Source of the DNA: Arthrobacter sp. U41
Lineage (GTDB): Bacteria > Actinomycetota > Actinomycetes > Actinomycetales > Micrococcaceae
DNA length: 64,000 nt
Assembly: GCF_001750145.1 (NCBI RefSeq)
Contig: NZ_CP015732.1
Coordinates: forward strand, 3,534,001-3,598,000
Reading direction: 5' to 3'
The notes beneath the pieces were generated by a model, which saw nothing but the letters and a program-made list of their open reading frames with translations, did not search any database and had not been told where the DNA came from. The number at the start of each line of letters is the position of its first letter. The first letter of the stretch is position 1. This document shows positions 28,743 through 38,577 of the stretch, in pieces. Both the position numbers and the translations under genes were made by a program.

Positions 28743-30695
28743 GTGCCACTTTCGGGGATCGACCTGTCCACCTTTGACTCCGCCGTCCGGCCGCAGGATG
28801 ACCTGTACCAGCATGTGAACGGCGCCTGGCTCAAGAACACCGAGATTCCGGATGACCGGCCCCTGGAGGGGACCTTCACGGCTCTGCGGGACGGCTCGGA
28901 ACTCGCGGTGCAGGAAATCATTGAGGACGCGGCCGCGCGCGGCGCGGAGTCCACCGGGATCGAGCAGAAAATCGGGGACCTTTACAACAGCTTCATGGAC
29001 GAGGCCGCCGTGGAGGCCAAGGGGCTGGACCCGATCAGGCAGCGGCTCGGCGAGGTGTTCGCCACGGAGTCTGTCGCCGGGCTTGTGGCGCTGGCCGGGC
29101 GCCTGTTCCGGGCTGACGTGGGGGGCCTCTTCTACATCTATCCCGCCCCCGATGCCGGAAACCCGGACCGGATCCTGCTCTACACCGGCCAGGGCGGGCT
29201 GGGCCTGCCGGATGAGTCGTACTACCGGGACGAGAAGTTCTCCCCCGTGGTCCGCACCTACACGGATCACGTGGCGAAGGTCTTCCGCCTCGCCGGTGTC
29301 GCCGACCCGGAGGGCGCGGCCGGCCGGGTCGTGCAGCTGGAAACGGCGCTGGCCTCGCACCACTGGGACAAAGTCACGCTGCGGGATCCGCAGAAGACCT
29401 ACAACCTGAAGTCCGCCGAGGAGGCGACGCAGCTGTTCCCGCTCCTAACGGCATGGTTCGACGCCGCCGCCATCGAGCCGGAGAAGCGCGCCGAGCTGGT
29501 TGTGAGTACCCCGGACTTCTTCGCCGGGGCGGCATCGCTGCTGGACTCGGAGCCGCTGCCGGTCTGGCAGGAATGGCTCGCCCTGCGCGTCGTCAGCGCC
29601 GCCGCACCGTACCTCTCCTCCGCGTTCGTTGATGCAAACTTCGCCTTCTACGGCACCACGCTCAGCGGCACGCCGCGCAACAAGGACCGGTGGAAGCGCG
29701 GGGTCGCCGTCGTCGAAGCCGCCCTCGGCGAGGCGGTCGGCCAGATCTACGTTGCCCGGCACTTCCCGGAAACCCACAAGGCCCGGATGGAGACGCTGGT
29801 CGGGAACCTGATCGAGGCCTACCGCCAGTCCATCACCGGCCTGGCCTGGATGGGCGAGGAAACCAAACGTGAGGCGCTCAAGAAGCTCGATTCGTTCCGG
29901 GCCAAGATCGGCTACCCGGACAAGTGGATCGACTATTCCGCGGTGGAAATTGACCCGTCGGACCTGCTGGGCAACGTGGAGCGCGCGCACAGCGCCGACG
30001 TCGACCGGCACCTGGATGAGGTGGGCAAGCCCGTGGACCGGGAGAAGTGGCTGATGACGCCGCAGACGGTGAATGCGTACTACCACCCCCTGCTTAACGA
30101 GATCGTCTTCCCGGCCGCCATCCTGCAGCCGCCCTTCTTCACCGCCGACGCCGACGACGCCGTCAACTACGGCGGGATCGGCGCCATCATCGGCCACGAA
30201 ATCGGCCACGGCTTCGACGACCAGGGTTCCCAGTACGACGGCAGCGGGCTGCTGCGCAACTGGTGGACGGAGGACGACCGCACCGCCTTCGAGGCCCTGA
30301 CCTCCCGGCTGGTGGCCCAGTTCGATGCGCTCTCCCCCACCGCGGCGCCGGGGCACAACGTGAACGGCAAACTGACCCTGGGCGAAAACATCGGTGACCT
30401 TGGCGGCCTGACGATTGCGTACAAGGCCTACGTGATCAGCCTCGACGGCCAGGAGCCGCCGGTGCTGGACGGACTCACCGGCGTGCAGCGCTTCTTTGCG
30501 TCCTGGGCCGCCGGCTGGCGGCAGGTCATGCGGAACGAGGAAGCGATCCGCAGGCTCGCCACGGATCCGCACTCACCCAATGAGTTCCGCACGAACCAGA
30601 TCGCCAAGAACCTGGACGCCTTCCACGCGGCGTACGGCACGGCCGAACGGGACGGGATGTGGATGCCCGCAGCCGAGCGCGTCAGCATCTGGTAG
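28743..30695 (+). CDS. M13-family zinc metallopeptidase (neprilysin/PepO-like)
   Basis: The product has 650 residues from GTG 28743, with AAAGGAG 6 bases upstream. A large N-terminal helical M13 domain starts with PQDDLYQHVNGAWLKN. The catalytic domain has IIGHEIGHGFDD (HExxH) and LGENIGDLGG (third zinc ligand Glu and Asp), and ends with MWMPAAERVSIW. The family cleaves small peptides. No signal peptide or membrane anchor is present, so a cytoplasmic endopeptidase is likely. It stands alone, divergent from the leuA leader. Confidence 0.93.
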   Translation: MPLSGIDLSTFDSAVRPQDDLYQHVNGAWLKNTEIPDDRPLEGTFTALRDGSELAVQEIIEDAAARGAESTGIEQKIGDLYNSFMDEAAVEAKGLDPIRQRLGEVFATESVAGLVALAGRLFRADVGGLFYIYPAPDAGNPDRILLYTGQGGLGLPDESYYRDEKFSPVVRTYTDHVAKVFRLAGVADPEGAAGRVVQLETALASHHWDKVTLRDPQKTYNLKSAEEATQLFPLLTAWFDAAAIEPEKRAELVVSTPDFFAGAASLLDSEPLPVWQEWLALRVVSAAAPYLSSAFVDANFAFYGTTLSGTPRNKDRWKRGVAVVEAALGEAVGQIYVARHFPETHKARMETLVGNLIEAYRQSITGLAWMGEETKREALKKLDSFRAKIGYPDKWIDYSAVEIDPSDLLGNVERAHSADVDRHLDEVGKPVDREKWLMTPQTVNAYYHPLLNEIVFPAAILQPPFFTADADDAVNYGGIGAIIGHEIGHGFDDQGSQYDGSGLLRNWWTEDDRTAFEALTSRLVAQFDALSPTAAPGHNVNGKLTLGENIGDLGGLTIAYKAYVISLDGQEPPVLDGLTGVQRFFASWAAGWRQVMRNEEAIRRLATDPHSPNEFRTNQIAKNLDAFHAAYGTAERDGMWMPAAERVSIW

Positions 30696-30753
30696 GCGTT
30701 TGTCAGTTACGCACGGTTCGCGCGGCGGGGAAAGAGTGCTCGTCTCCGGCTGT

Positions 30754-30759
30754 TAGGGT
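30754..30759 (+). promoter_or_regulatory. -10-like box TAGGGT upstream of the riboswitch
   Basis: TAGGGT fits TANNNT and would place the transcript start at about 30766, just before the riboswitch aptamer. Confidence 0.35.
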
Positions 30760-30776
30760 TGCGGATGATCGGGCAG

Positions 30777-30862
30777 TTGCTCATCGAAAAGGGCAAACCG
30801 CGGGCGAATCCGCGACGCAACGCTACGGCCCCCTCGCGGGTGGCCGGGCCGCCGACCAGCAA
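30777..30862 (+). promoter_or_regulatory. c-di-GMP-I (GEMM) riboswitch
   Basis: The stretch carries the class I order of conserved parts. GGGCAAACC (30791-30799) is followed by a P2 hairpin (CGCGG with CCGCG, loop GCGAAT), then GACGCAACGCTACGG (30814-30828) and GGCCGGGCCGCC (30842-30853). A closing P1 stem is possible between TTGCT (30777-30781) and AGCAA (30858-30862). The AAGGGA ribosome-binding site of the next gene starts within the P1 3' strand at 30861, so ligand binding could change translation start. The downstream surface protein and sortase fit c-di-GMP control. Confidence 0.85.
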
Positions 30863-30873
30863 GGGATCCCACC

Positions 30874-31899
30874 ATGGTTTCATCCGCTCCTAGCCACGCC
30901 CAGTCCCGAGTCGAATCCGGTGATGGATCCGGAACCCGGCGCCCCCGCGTACGGCGCCGGACCGCGGTGGGGACCGCCATGGGTGCGTCGGCTCTGCTGG
31001 CATGGGCCCTCGTCGGGCAGTCTCCGGCCTACGCCGCTGACGCACCCGTGGGCCTGGGGACGGCCGGGACTTACTCCGTCCTGGGCGGAGAAACGGTCAC
31101 GAACACCGGACCCACGACCCTCGCGGGAGACCTCGGAGTGAACGCGGGAAGCGCGATCACCGGCTTTCCGCCTGGCCACGCGGCCGGAGCGACCCATGCA
31201 GGCGACGCGCAGGCCGGGCTGGCCCAGTCCGATCTGGCCACCGCCTACGACGACGCGGCAGGCCGGGCCATGACCGCCGGCGTGGCCGGCGACCTGGTCG
31301 GACAGACCCTGGCTCCGGGCGTCTACAAATCCTCCGGCCCGCTGGCCGTCAGCGGCGCGCTGACCCTGGACGGACGGGGGAATCCCAACTCGGTGTTCAT
31401 CTTCCAGGTGGCCTCGGACCTGACAACCGCCTCGGCCAGCAACATCGTCCTGACCAACAGCGCCCAGGCCTGCAACATCTACTGGCAGGTCGGTACCTCC
31501 GCAACGCTGGGGACAAATTCAACGTTCAACGGGAACATCCTGGCCCTGACCTCGATCACGGCCACTAACGGCACCACGGTCCACGGCAGGGCACTGGCCC
31601 GGAACGGGCAAGTAACGCTCGACACCAACGTCTTCACGATGCCCGGCTGCGCCACGGCCTCGCCGACCCCCACCGCCACAGCACCGTCAACGCCCACAGG
31701 CCCGGCAGCAGCGGCGTCGCCCACCCCTGCGCCCGCCAGTGCAGGCACGGGAACCGGCCGCGGGGTTAATATCGACACCGCGGCAGACAACCGTGCCTCA
31801 CACACGGGAACAGCGCTCGGCGCGGCAGCTGCTGCGGCGGGACTGATCGGGGTTTGGATGCTGACCGGGGGTATGCGCCAGTCCCGACGGAACAAGTGA
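30874..31899 (+). CDS. Ice-binding-like (DUF3494) surface protein
   Basis: The product has 341 residues. A long twin-basic N-terminus (RRPRVRRRTAVG) leads into a signal helix ending AYAADAP. The DUF3494 beta-solenoid follows, with the family phrases GTAGTYSVLGGETVTNTGPT, LGVNAGSAITGFPPG, SVFIFQVASDLTT and CNIYWQVGTSATLG. Members bind ice or act as adhesins. A Thr/Pro/Ala linker leads to ASHTG, then a hydrophobic helix (LGAAAAAAGLIGVWML) and a basic end (RQSRRNK), the layout of a cell-wall sorting signal. It is preceded by a c-di-GMP riboswitch and overlaps the sortase gene. Confidence 0.86.
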   Translation: MVSSAPSHAQSRVESGDGSGTRRPRVRRRTAVGTAMGASALLAWALVGQSPAYAADAPVGLGTAGTYSVLGGETVTNTGPTTLAGDLGVNAGSAITGFPPGHAAGATHAGDAQAGLAQSDLATAYDDAAGRAMTAGVAGDLVGQTLAPGVYKSSGPLAVSGALTLDGRGNPNSVFIFQVASDLTTASASNIVLTNSAQACNIYWQVGTSATLGTNSTFNGNILALTSITATNGTTVHGRALARNGQVTLDTNVFTMPGCATASPTPTATAPSTPTGPAAAASPTPAPASAGTGTGRGVNIDTAADNRASHTGTALGAAAAAAGLIGVWMLTGGMRQSRRNK

Positions 31900-32657
31900 C
31901 GCCAGGCAAAAGCGCGCGCGGGCGCGCACGGCGCCGACGGGAGCCTCATCCGGTGGATGAGCAGTCCGCAACCGAAGGCGCGTCGGCCACGGCCTCCGCC
32001 CGCCGGTCACGAACCATGATGATATCCGGTGGCGCCCTGGTAACAGCGGCTGCTCTTGCCGCCACAATCAGCCTGACTGCGGTCCCGGCTTCGCCTCCGC
32101 CCGCTGCCGGACCCGGTACAGTGACGACAGCCCCTGCACCGACACCGCCTGCAACGGCACCCCCCGCACCGGCTGCCGTCCCGCCGACCGCGATGTTGCA
32201 CACTCCGGCACCAGGACCCGACGGATCCCCTCCGCTGCAGATCACGTATCCCGGCATCGGCATGAACCAGGGCGTCGTGCCCCTGACACCTCAGAACCAG
32301 GGACCGCAGGCAACCATCGTTCCCCCGATGACAGCAGACGCGTACTGGCTCACGCCCTACGGCCGCCCGGGTTCCACGGACACCACGTACATCATCGGCC
32401 ACAGCTGGGAAGGCCGCGACTCGACTTTTAACCACCTCAGCAGCCAGGCCAAGCCCGGGGACCGGCTCACCGTGACCACAGCAGCCGGGCCGGGCACCTA
32501 CACCGTCACCACGGTGTCCACGGAAAACAAAGACACGCTCAAGAACAGCCCGATCTGGGACAGGGTCCCCAACCGGCTCATCCTCGTCAGCTGCTACACC
32601 GCAGACCTCCGGGGAACCAACATCGTCGTCACCGCCGATTTGAACCCTGTGCCCTGA
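31896..32657 (+). CDS. Class F-type sortase
   Basis: The product has 253 residues from GTG 31896, which overlaps the stop of the DUF3494 gene (GTGA); an earlier in-frame ATG at 31854 is possible. An N-terminal membrane helix (MMISGGALVTAAALAATISL) and a Pro/Ala-rich stalk precede the sortase domain. Catalytic residues are visible: His in YIIGHSWEG, Cys in LILVSCYT and Arg in LRGTNIVV. Sortases cleave a C-terminal sorting signal and attach the protein to the cell wall. Coupling to the DUF3494 gene suggests that protein as substrate. Confidence 0.83.
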   Translation: MTPGKSARGRARRRREPHPVDEQSATEGASATASARRSRTMMISGGALVTAAALAATISLTAVPASPPPAAGPGTVTTAPAPTPPATAPPAPAAVPPTAMLHTPAPGPDGSPPLQITYPGIGMNQGVVPLTPQNQGPQATIVPPMTADAYWLTPYGRPGSTDTTYIIGHSWEGRDSTFNHLSSQAKPGDRLTVTTAAGPGTYTVTTVSTENKDTLKNSPIWDRVPNRLILVSCYTADLRGTNIVVTADLNPVP

Positions 32658-32781
32658 CGGTGCCCGGCAGGGAACCAGCGCTGAAGTTCGGCCGAGGCCG
32701 GATGCCCTGGCTCCCCGCAGGGCTGCCGTCTGAACCCCGCCTGCCGGACCGGGCAGTGCCCAACGACCGTCGGCAGTACCG

Positions 32782-34362
32782 CTAGCGGACGATCAGTGAC
32801 GGGTTGGCCTGCTGGCAGACGACGTCCCCGGCGGTCTGGTTGACAATGTCCGAGGGCAGTTCCACCGGGGCGTCCCCGCCCGGGGTGCCGCCCACACGGT
32901 CACTGCCCAGATAGACCTGGACGCCGGTGACACCGGCGGCCGGCAGCACCTGCGCCGCCGGAATCCCGAGAAGGGTGGCAACGTCGGCGGCCACATCGCC
33001 GTACCCGGCACCGTAGTACACCGCGGTCGTTGCTACCGGCCCGGCGGCCAGCTGGGCGAGCTGGGTGAACCCGCCGGCGGTGAGGGCCTGGATGATTTCC
33101 TGGGTCCGGGCCGGGGCGCCGGACCCGTTCGCCACGGTGATTGGCTGCACCGTCTTGTCGTAGGCGGTTGCTGTCTCGCTGGGCGTGGGTTCCGGACTGG
33201 GGCTGGCGCTTGCGTCAGGGGACGCGGACGGGCTCGGGGTCGCCGTCGGATCCGTGAGGTCAATGTCCTTGCGCATCGCAGCGAAGAGCTGGGAGGCCGC
33301 GGGCTCGGCCACCTGCAGGCGGTTCGGGTCGCTGACCGCGGGGACCGTCGGGACCGCGACGAACGCGACCTTCCCGACGTCGATGTTCTTCAGCCGGTTT
33401 CCGACCGTCAGCAGCGTCGGGATGGAGGCCAGGCCCTCGTCGATGGTCAGGTTCTTGGTGACGACGTCGGCGATCTCCAGCATCTTGCCGGGGTTGGACA
33501 TCGTGCCGTCATCCTTCAACTTCCGCGTCAGGGAGGACAGGAAGGCCTGCTGCGCCTTGATCCTGCCGAGGTCCCCGCCGTCGACAAAGGCGTGCCGGGC
33601 GCGCAGGAACGCCAGCGCCTGCTCGCCCTGGACCGCCGAGGTTCCCTTCGGCAGCCGCAGCTGCGAATCCGGGTCATACACGGCGTCGCTGATGCAGACG
33701 TCCACACCGCCCACGGTGTTCGAGAGCTCCTTGACCGCGTTGAAGTCGGCCATCATGAAGTGGTCGATCTCCAGGCCCGTAAGTTTGTTGACCGTGTCCA
33801 CGGCGCAGCCGATACCGGCCTCCGACATGGCCGCGTTGATCATAACGTTCTTCTGCGCCGGGAATTCCTGCTTGGATTCCTGGTCGGTGCATTTGGGTGT
33901 GTCCACCAGCAGGTCGCGGGGGAAACTCACCACGCTGACACGTTTGTTGTCCTCCGAGATGTCCATCAGCATCATGACGTCGGAGTGCCCGTAACCGGTG
34001 GCGTCATCGGACGTGCCGTACTGCGCGTTCTTGCCGTCGCGGGTGTCCGAGCCGAGAATCAGGATCTGCATCCGGTCCCGCGAGTCGTCGAGGGCGCCCT
34101 CTGTCTTGTCGCCGCCGGCTCCCAGTGCCGCCTTGCTGATGTTGCCCTGCAAACGGATGGCCCAGTAGGCGCCGAAGGCCAGGACACCAACAAGCAGAAG
34201 GGAGACAACGGCCGTCCCGATCTTCAGCCAGCCGGGCATGCGGTGAACGGCGCCGAAATGCCGTGCCGGTCCGGCCGCCGGATCATCCGTGTGCCGGGCA
34301 ACAGAGCCTGGCCGAACCGGGGATCCGGTTCCGCCTGCACGGTCTTCACGGGGTCGAGACAC
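32782..34362 (-). CDS. LytR-CpsA-Psr (LCP) family protein with LytR_C domain
   Basis: The product has 526 residues from GTG 34362, with AAAGAAGG upstream; ATG 34380 is a weaker option. A cytoplasmic tail, one membrane helix (WLKIGTAVVSLLLVGVLAFG) and an extracellular LCP domain follow: ILILGSDTRDG, SDVMMLMDI, VVSFPRDLLVD and LAFLRARHAF. A Pro/Ser/Ala linker and a C-terminal LytR_C domain (ITVANGSGAPARTQEIIQAL) complete it. LCP enzymes attach polyprenyl-linked glycopolymers to peptidoglycan. It converges with the sortase gene. Confidence 0.9.
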   Translation of the reverse strand: MSRPREDRAGGTGSPVRPGSVARHTDDPAAGPARHFGAVHRMPGWLKIGTAVVSLLLVGVLAFGAYWAIRLQGNISKAALGAGGDKTEGALDDSRDRMQILILGSDTRDGKNAQYGTSDDATGYGHSDVMMLMDISEDNKRVSVVSFPRDLLVDTPKCTDQESKQEFPAQKNVMINAAMSEAGIGCAVDTVNKLTGLEIDHFMMADFNAVKELSNTVGGVDVCISDAVYDPDSQLRLPKGTSAVQGEQALAFLRARHAFVDGGDLGRIKAQQAFLSSLTRKLKDDGTMSNPGKMLEIADVVTKNLTIDEGLASIPTLLTVGNRLKNIDVGKVAFVAVPTVPAVSDPNRLQVAEPAASQLFAAMRKDIDLTDPTATPSPSASPDASASPSPEPTPSETATAYDKTVQPITVANGSGAPARTQEIIQALTAGGFTQLAQLAAGPVATTAVYYGAGYGDVAADVATLLGIPAAQVLPAAGVTGVQVYLGSDRVGGTPGGDAPVELPSDIVNQTAGDVVCQQANPSLIVR

Positions 34363-34445
34363 GGTTGAGCCTTCTTTCATAAAAGGGGTCTGCCCATTTT
34401 AGAGGCCAAATCTGGGAATTCCCCGATGGCAGGCTCCATGGGAGC

Positions 34446-34466
34446 GGCGCAGGCACCGCCTGCGCC
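34446..34466 (-). terminator. Hairpin after era
   Basis: A 9-bp perfect stem (34446-34454 with 34458-34466) with an ACC loop lies 10 bases after the era stop on the minus strand. Confidence 0.55.
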
Positions 34467-34476
34467 AGGGTTGGGC

Positions 34477-35436
34477 CTAGAAGCCGAGCTTCACAAGCTG
34501 CTTCGGGTCACGCTGCCAGTCCTTGGCGACCTTCACGTGCAGGTCGAGGTAAATGCGGGCGCCGAGCAGCGCCTCGATCCCCTTGCGGGCGTTGGTGCCG
34601 ACTTCGCGGAGCCGGGCGCCGCCCTTGCCGATGATGATGGCCTTCTGCGACGAACGCTCGACGTACAGATTGACCCGGACGTCGAGGAACGGCCGGTCTT
34701 CGGGCCGGCCCTCACGCGGAACGATCTCATCGACGACGACGGCAAGGGAGTGCGGCAGTTCGTCGCGGACGCCCTCAAGGGCTGCCTCCCGGATGAGCTC
34801 GGCGATCATAACGGCTTCCGGTTCGTCCGTCAGGTGGCCGTCCGGGTACAGCGGCGGCGACAGCGGCATGTGGCCGATCAGCACGTCGGCGAGGGTTTTG
34901 ACCTGGAAGCCGTCGGCGGCGGAGACCGGGACGATGTCCTTCCAGCCGTCCTCGCCGAGGACGTCACGGCCCAGGGCCGCGACGGCGAGCAGCTGCTCGG
35001 TGAGGGCCTGGCGGTCCACCGTGTCGGACTTCGTCACGATGGCAATGACCGGCTTGTTCCCGACGGCGGCGAGCTGCGCGGCGATGAACTTGTCGCCCGG
35101 GCCGATCTTTTCGTTGGCCGGCAGGCAGAAGCCGATCGCGTCAACCTCGGCGAGGGTGTCGGCGACGAGTTCGTTCAGCCGCTTCCCCAGCAGGGTCCGC
35201 GGGCGGTGCAGGCCCGGGGTGTCCACAAGGATCAGCTGGCCGTCGTCGCGGTGCACGATGCCGCGGATGGTGTGGCGCGTGGTCTGCGGCTTCGCCGAGG
35301 TGATGGCGACTTTTTGGCCGACCAGGGCGTTGGTGAGGGTGGACTTGCCCGTATTGGGCCGCCCGACCAGAACCGCGAAACCGGCCCGGTAGCTGCCGGG
35401 GGCTGCTTCGCCGTCGGACTTATTCTGCTTGCTCAC
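34477..35436 (-). CDS. era: GTPase Era
   Basis: The product has 319 residues from GTG 35436, with GGGAG 6 bases upstream. G motifs are VLVGRPNTGKSTLTN (G1), LVDTPGL (G3) and IVTKSDT (G4). The C-terminal KH domain carries IIGKGGARLREVG. Era helps mature the 3' end of 16S rRNA and assemble the 30S subunit. It is the last gene of phoH-ybeY-CNNM/CBS-era and overlaps the gene before it by 17 nt. Confidence 0.95.
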   Translation of the reverse strand: MSKQNKSDGEAAPGSYRAGFAVLVGRPNTGKSTLTNALVGQKVAITSAKPQTTRHTIRGIVHRDDGQLILVDTPGLHRPRTLLGKRLNELVADTLAEVDAIGFCLPANEKIGPGDKFIAAQLAAVGNKPVIAIVTKSDTVDRQALTEQLLAVAALGRDVLGEDGWKDIVPVSAADGFQVKTLADVLIGHMPLSPPLYPDGHLTDEPEAVMIAELIREAALEGVRDELPHSLAVVVDEIVPREGRPEDRPFLDVRVNLYVERSSQKAIIIGKGGARLREVGTNARKGIEALLGARIYLDLHVKVAKDWQRDPKQLVKLGF

Positions 35437-36751
35437 GTGAGACTCCCTGTTGGATTGGTGCGGCCTCGTCGAGAAGGTCTTCAAGGTCAGTTTCTTCTTT
35501 TGGTACGGCGGCCGCAATGATGTGGCTGACGCGGTTCCGCCGGCCCTCGAGCCGGTCGGCAGTGAGGGACAGCCCGTGGACCTCGACGGTGCTGCCGACG
35601 ATCGGCACCCGCCCGAGGGCCTTGGCGAGCAGGCCGCCCACGGTGTCCACTTCGTCGTCGTCGAGCTCCAGGTCGAAGAGTTCGCCGAGGTCATCGATGC
35701 TCATCCGCGCGCTGACCCGGTAGCTTCCGTCGCCGAGTTCCACCGCCTCCGCGCTCTCGGTGTCGTACTCGTCGACGATCTCGCCGACGATTTCCTCGAT
35801 CAGGTCCTCGAGCGTGACGAGCCCGGCGGTGCCGCCGTATTCGTCGATCACGATCGCGACATGGGTCGATTCCTTCTGCAGTTCGCGCAGCAGTTCACTG
35901 ACCGGCTTGGAGTCCGGAACATACCGCACCTCGCGGGCCAGCTCGTCAACCACCGGGGGCTCCTCGCCGGGACCGAGGTTGTGGATGACCGCGGCCACGT
36001 CCTTGAGGTAGACGATGCCGAGGACGTGGTCCGTGTTCTCACCGATAACGGGGATCCGGGAATAGCCCGAGCGCAGGAACAGCGACATCGCCCGGTGCAG
36101 GCTGGAGCCGGAGTCGATGCTGAGGATGTCGGTGCGCGGAACCATAACGGAGCGGACCAGGGTGTCGCCGAAATCGAACACCGACTGGATCAGCTCGGCC
36201 TCATTGTCCTCGATCACGTCGGACTCCGTGGCGCGGTCCACGAGCTCCCGGAATTCCTCTTCGCTGAAGAAGGCCTCGTTGTCCGCGGGCGCGCCCGGAG
36301 CCACGGCGCTGCCCAGGGTAACCAGCCAGCCGGGAATCGGTCCGAGCACCCAGCACAGCCAGCGGATCAGCGGGGCGCTGAAGCGGACCAGGCCGGCCGA
36401 GTGCACCCGGCCGATCTGCCGCGGGGACACGCCCACGATCACGAAGCCCAGCAGCGCCATGACGCCGGTCGCAATCAGCCCGGAGAGCCAGACGTTGTCG
36501 AGCAGGCTGTTCAACAACACCGTCACGGCGACCGCGGAGGCCATGTCGAACCAGATGCGCCAGAAGCGCAGGGCCCGCATGTGCGCCACGGGCTGGGCCA
36601 TAATGCGCTTCAGCGCGCTGCCGCGGCTGTTCAGGATCGCAGCTTCGGCATCATGCCGGGACAGGTAGTTGAAAGCCGACTCAACCGCGGTCAGGAACGC
36701 GGCAAAACTAAGAAACACCAGCGCCATGCCGGCAAGGATCAGTGGCGTCAC
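35420..36751 (-). CDS. CNNM/CBS-domain membrane protein (hemolysin-like family)
   Basis: The product has 443 residues. A four-helix DUF21/CNNM membrane domain starts LILAGMALVFLSFAAFLTAV. Two CBS domains follow (VMVPRTDILSIDSGSSLHRA, and STHVAIVIDEYGGTAGLVTL). A C-terminal CorC-type domain ends near RRNRVSHIIAAAVP. Family members are linked to Mg/Co efflux; many are annotated 'hemolysin' without evidence. It overlaps ybeY by 4 nt and era by 17 nt, so expression is coupled. Confidence 0.9.
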   Translation of the reverse strand: MTPLILAGMALVFLSFAAFLTAVESAFNYLSRHDAEAAILNSRGSALKRIMAQPVAHMRALRFWRIWFDMASAVAVTVLLNSLLDNVWLSGLIATGVMALLGFVIVGVSPRQIGRVHSAGLVRFSAPLIRWLCWVLGPIPGWLVTLGSAVAPGAPADNEAFFSEEEFRELVDRATESDVIEDNEAELIQSVFDFGDTLVRSVMVPRTDILSIDSGSSLHRAMSLFLRSGYSRIPVIGENTDHVLGIVYLKDVAAVIHNLGPGEEPPVVDELAREVRYVPDSKPVSELLRELQKESTHVAIVIDEYGGTAGLVTLEDLIEEIVGEIVDEYDTESAEAVELGDGSYRVSARMSIDDLGELFDLELDDDEVDTVGGLLAKALGRVPIVGSTVEVHGLSLTADRLEGRRNRVSHIIAAAVPKEETDLEDLLDEAAPIQQGVSREQAE

Positions 36752-37217
36752 TGAATCGTCTCTGACGGGGCATCTTTGCCGGTGAAGGCCGAGAGAAGTT
36801 CGCGCTGGAGGCCGAACATCTCCTCCTTCTCCTCCGGCTCGGCGTGATCAAAGCCGAGCAGATGCAGGATGCCGTGGGTGGTGAGCAGCAGCATTTCGTC
36901 CTGGGTGGAGTGCCCGGCGTTCATTGCCTGGACCTCCGCGACCTGCGGGCAGATGGCGATGTCGCCGAGCATGCCCTGGGGGGTGGGCTTGTCCGGGGTG
37001 CCCGGGGTCAGCTCATCCATGGGCACCGAGAGCACGTCGGTGGAGCCCGGCTCGTCCATCAGTTCAAGGTGCAGCTTCTCCATGGCCGGCTCGTCCACGA
37101 GCAGGATCGACAGCTCGGCCTGCGGGTGGATGAAGAGCCGTTCGAAAATGAACCGCGAGAGCTGGACCAGCTGGGCCTCATCGACGGTGACGCCGGATTC
37201 GTTGTTGACCTCGATGC

Positions 37218-37221
<4 letters not shown>
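36748..37221 (-). CDS. ybeY: Endoribonuclease YbeY (rRNA maturation)
   Basis: The product has 157 residues. The metal-binding motif HGILHLLGFDH is complete and is followed by an acidic tail. YbeY is required for 16S rRNA 3' processing and ribosome quality control. It is coupled by 4-nt overlaps to phoH upstream and the CNNM/CBS gene downstream, the usual actinobacterial order. Confidence 0.94.
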
Positions 37222-38306
<1,085 letters not shown>

Positions 38307-38577
38307 GGTGTTGGCCCGCGGGCCTCTGGTCCCCTCCAGTTCGGAATTGGTCTGTCCGCTGATCCGGCCCGACGGCGGTGTTCGCCTTCTGGTTCCGGGT
38401 GTCAGCGGGTCCTCCCATCCTACGCCAGAGAAGGCTCCGCACGCCGCGGCCGTGACGGCCTAACGGCCCGCCATGTGACGGGATTCCCGGAATTAGGTAT
38501 CAACTTCGTATCGGCCTCATATCGTTCCCGTTGCAGTTCCGGCCCGCCGGCCGAATCCACGGCTGGGCCCCGGACCC

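Noticed and set aside
34426..35520. A plus-strand frame opposite era
   Set aside because: It is the complement of era and is composed of Val/Gly/Arg/Asp shadow codons.
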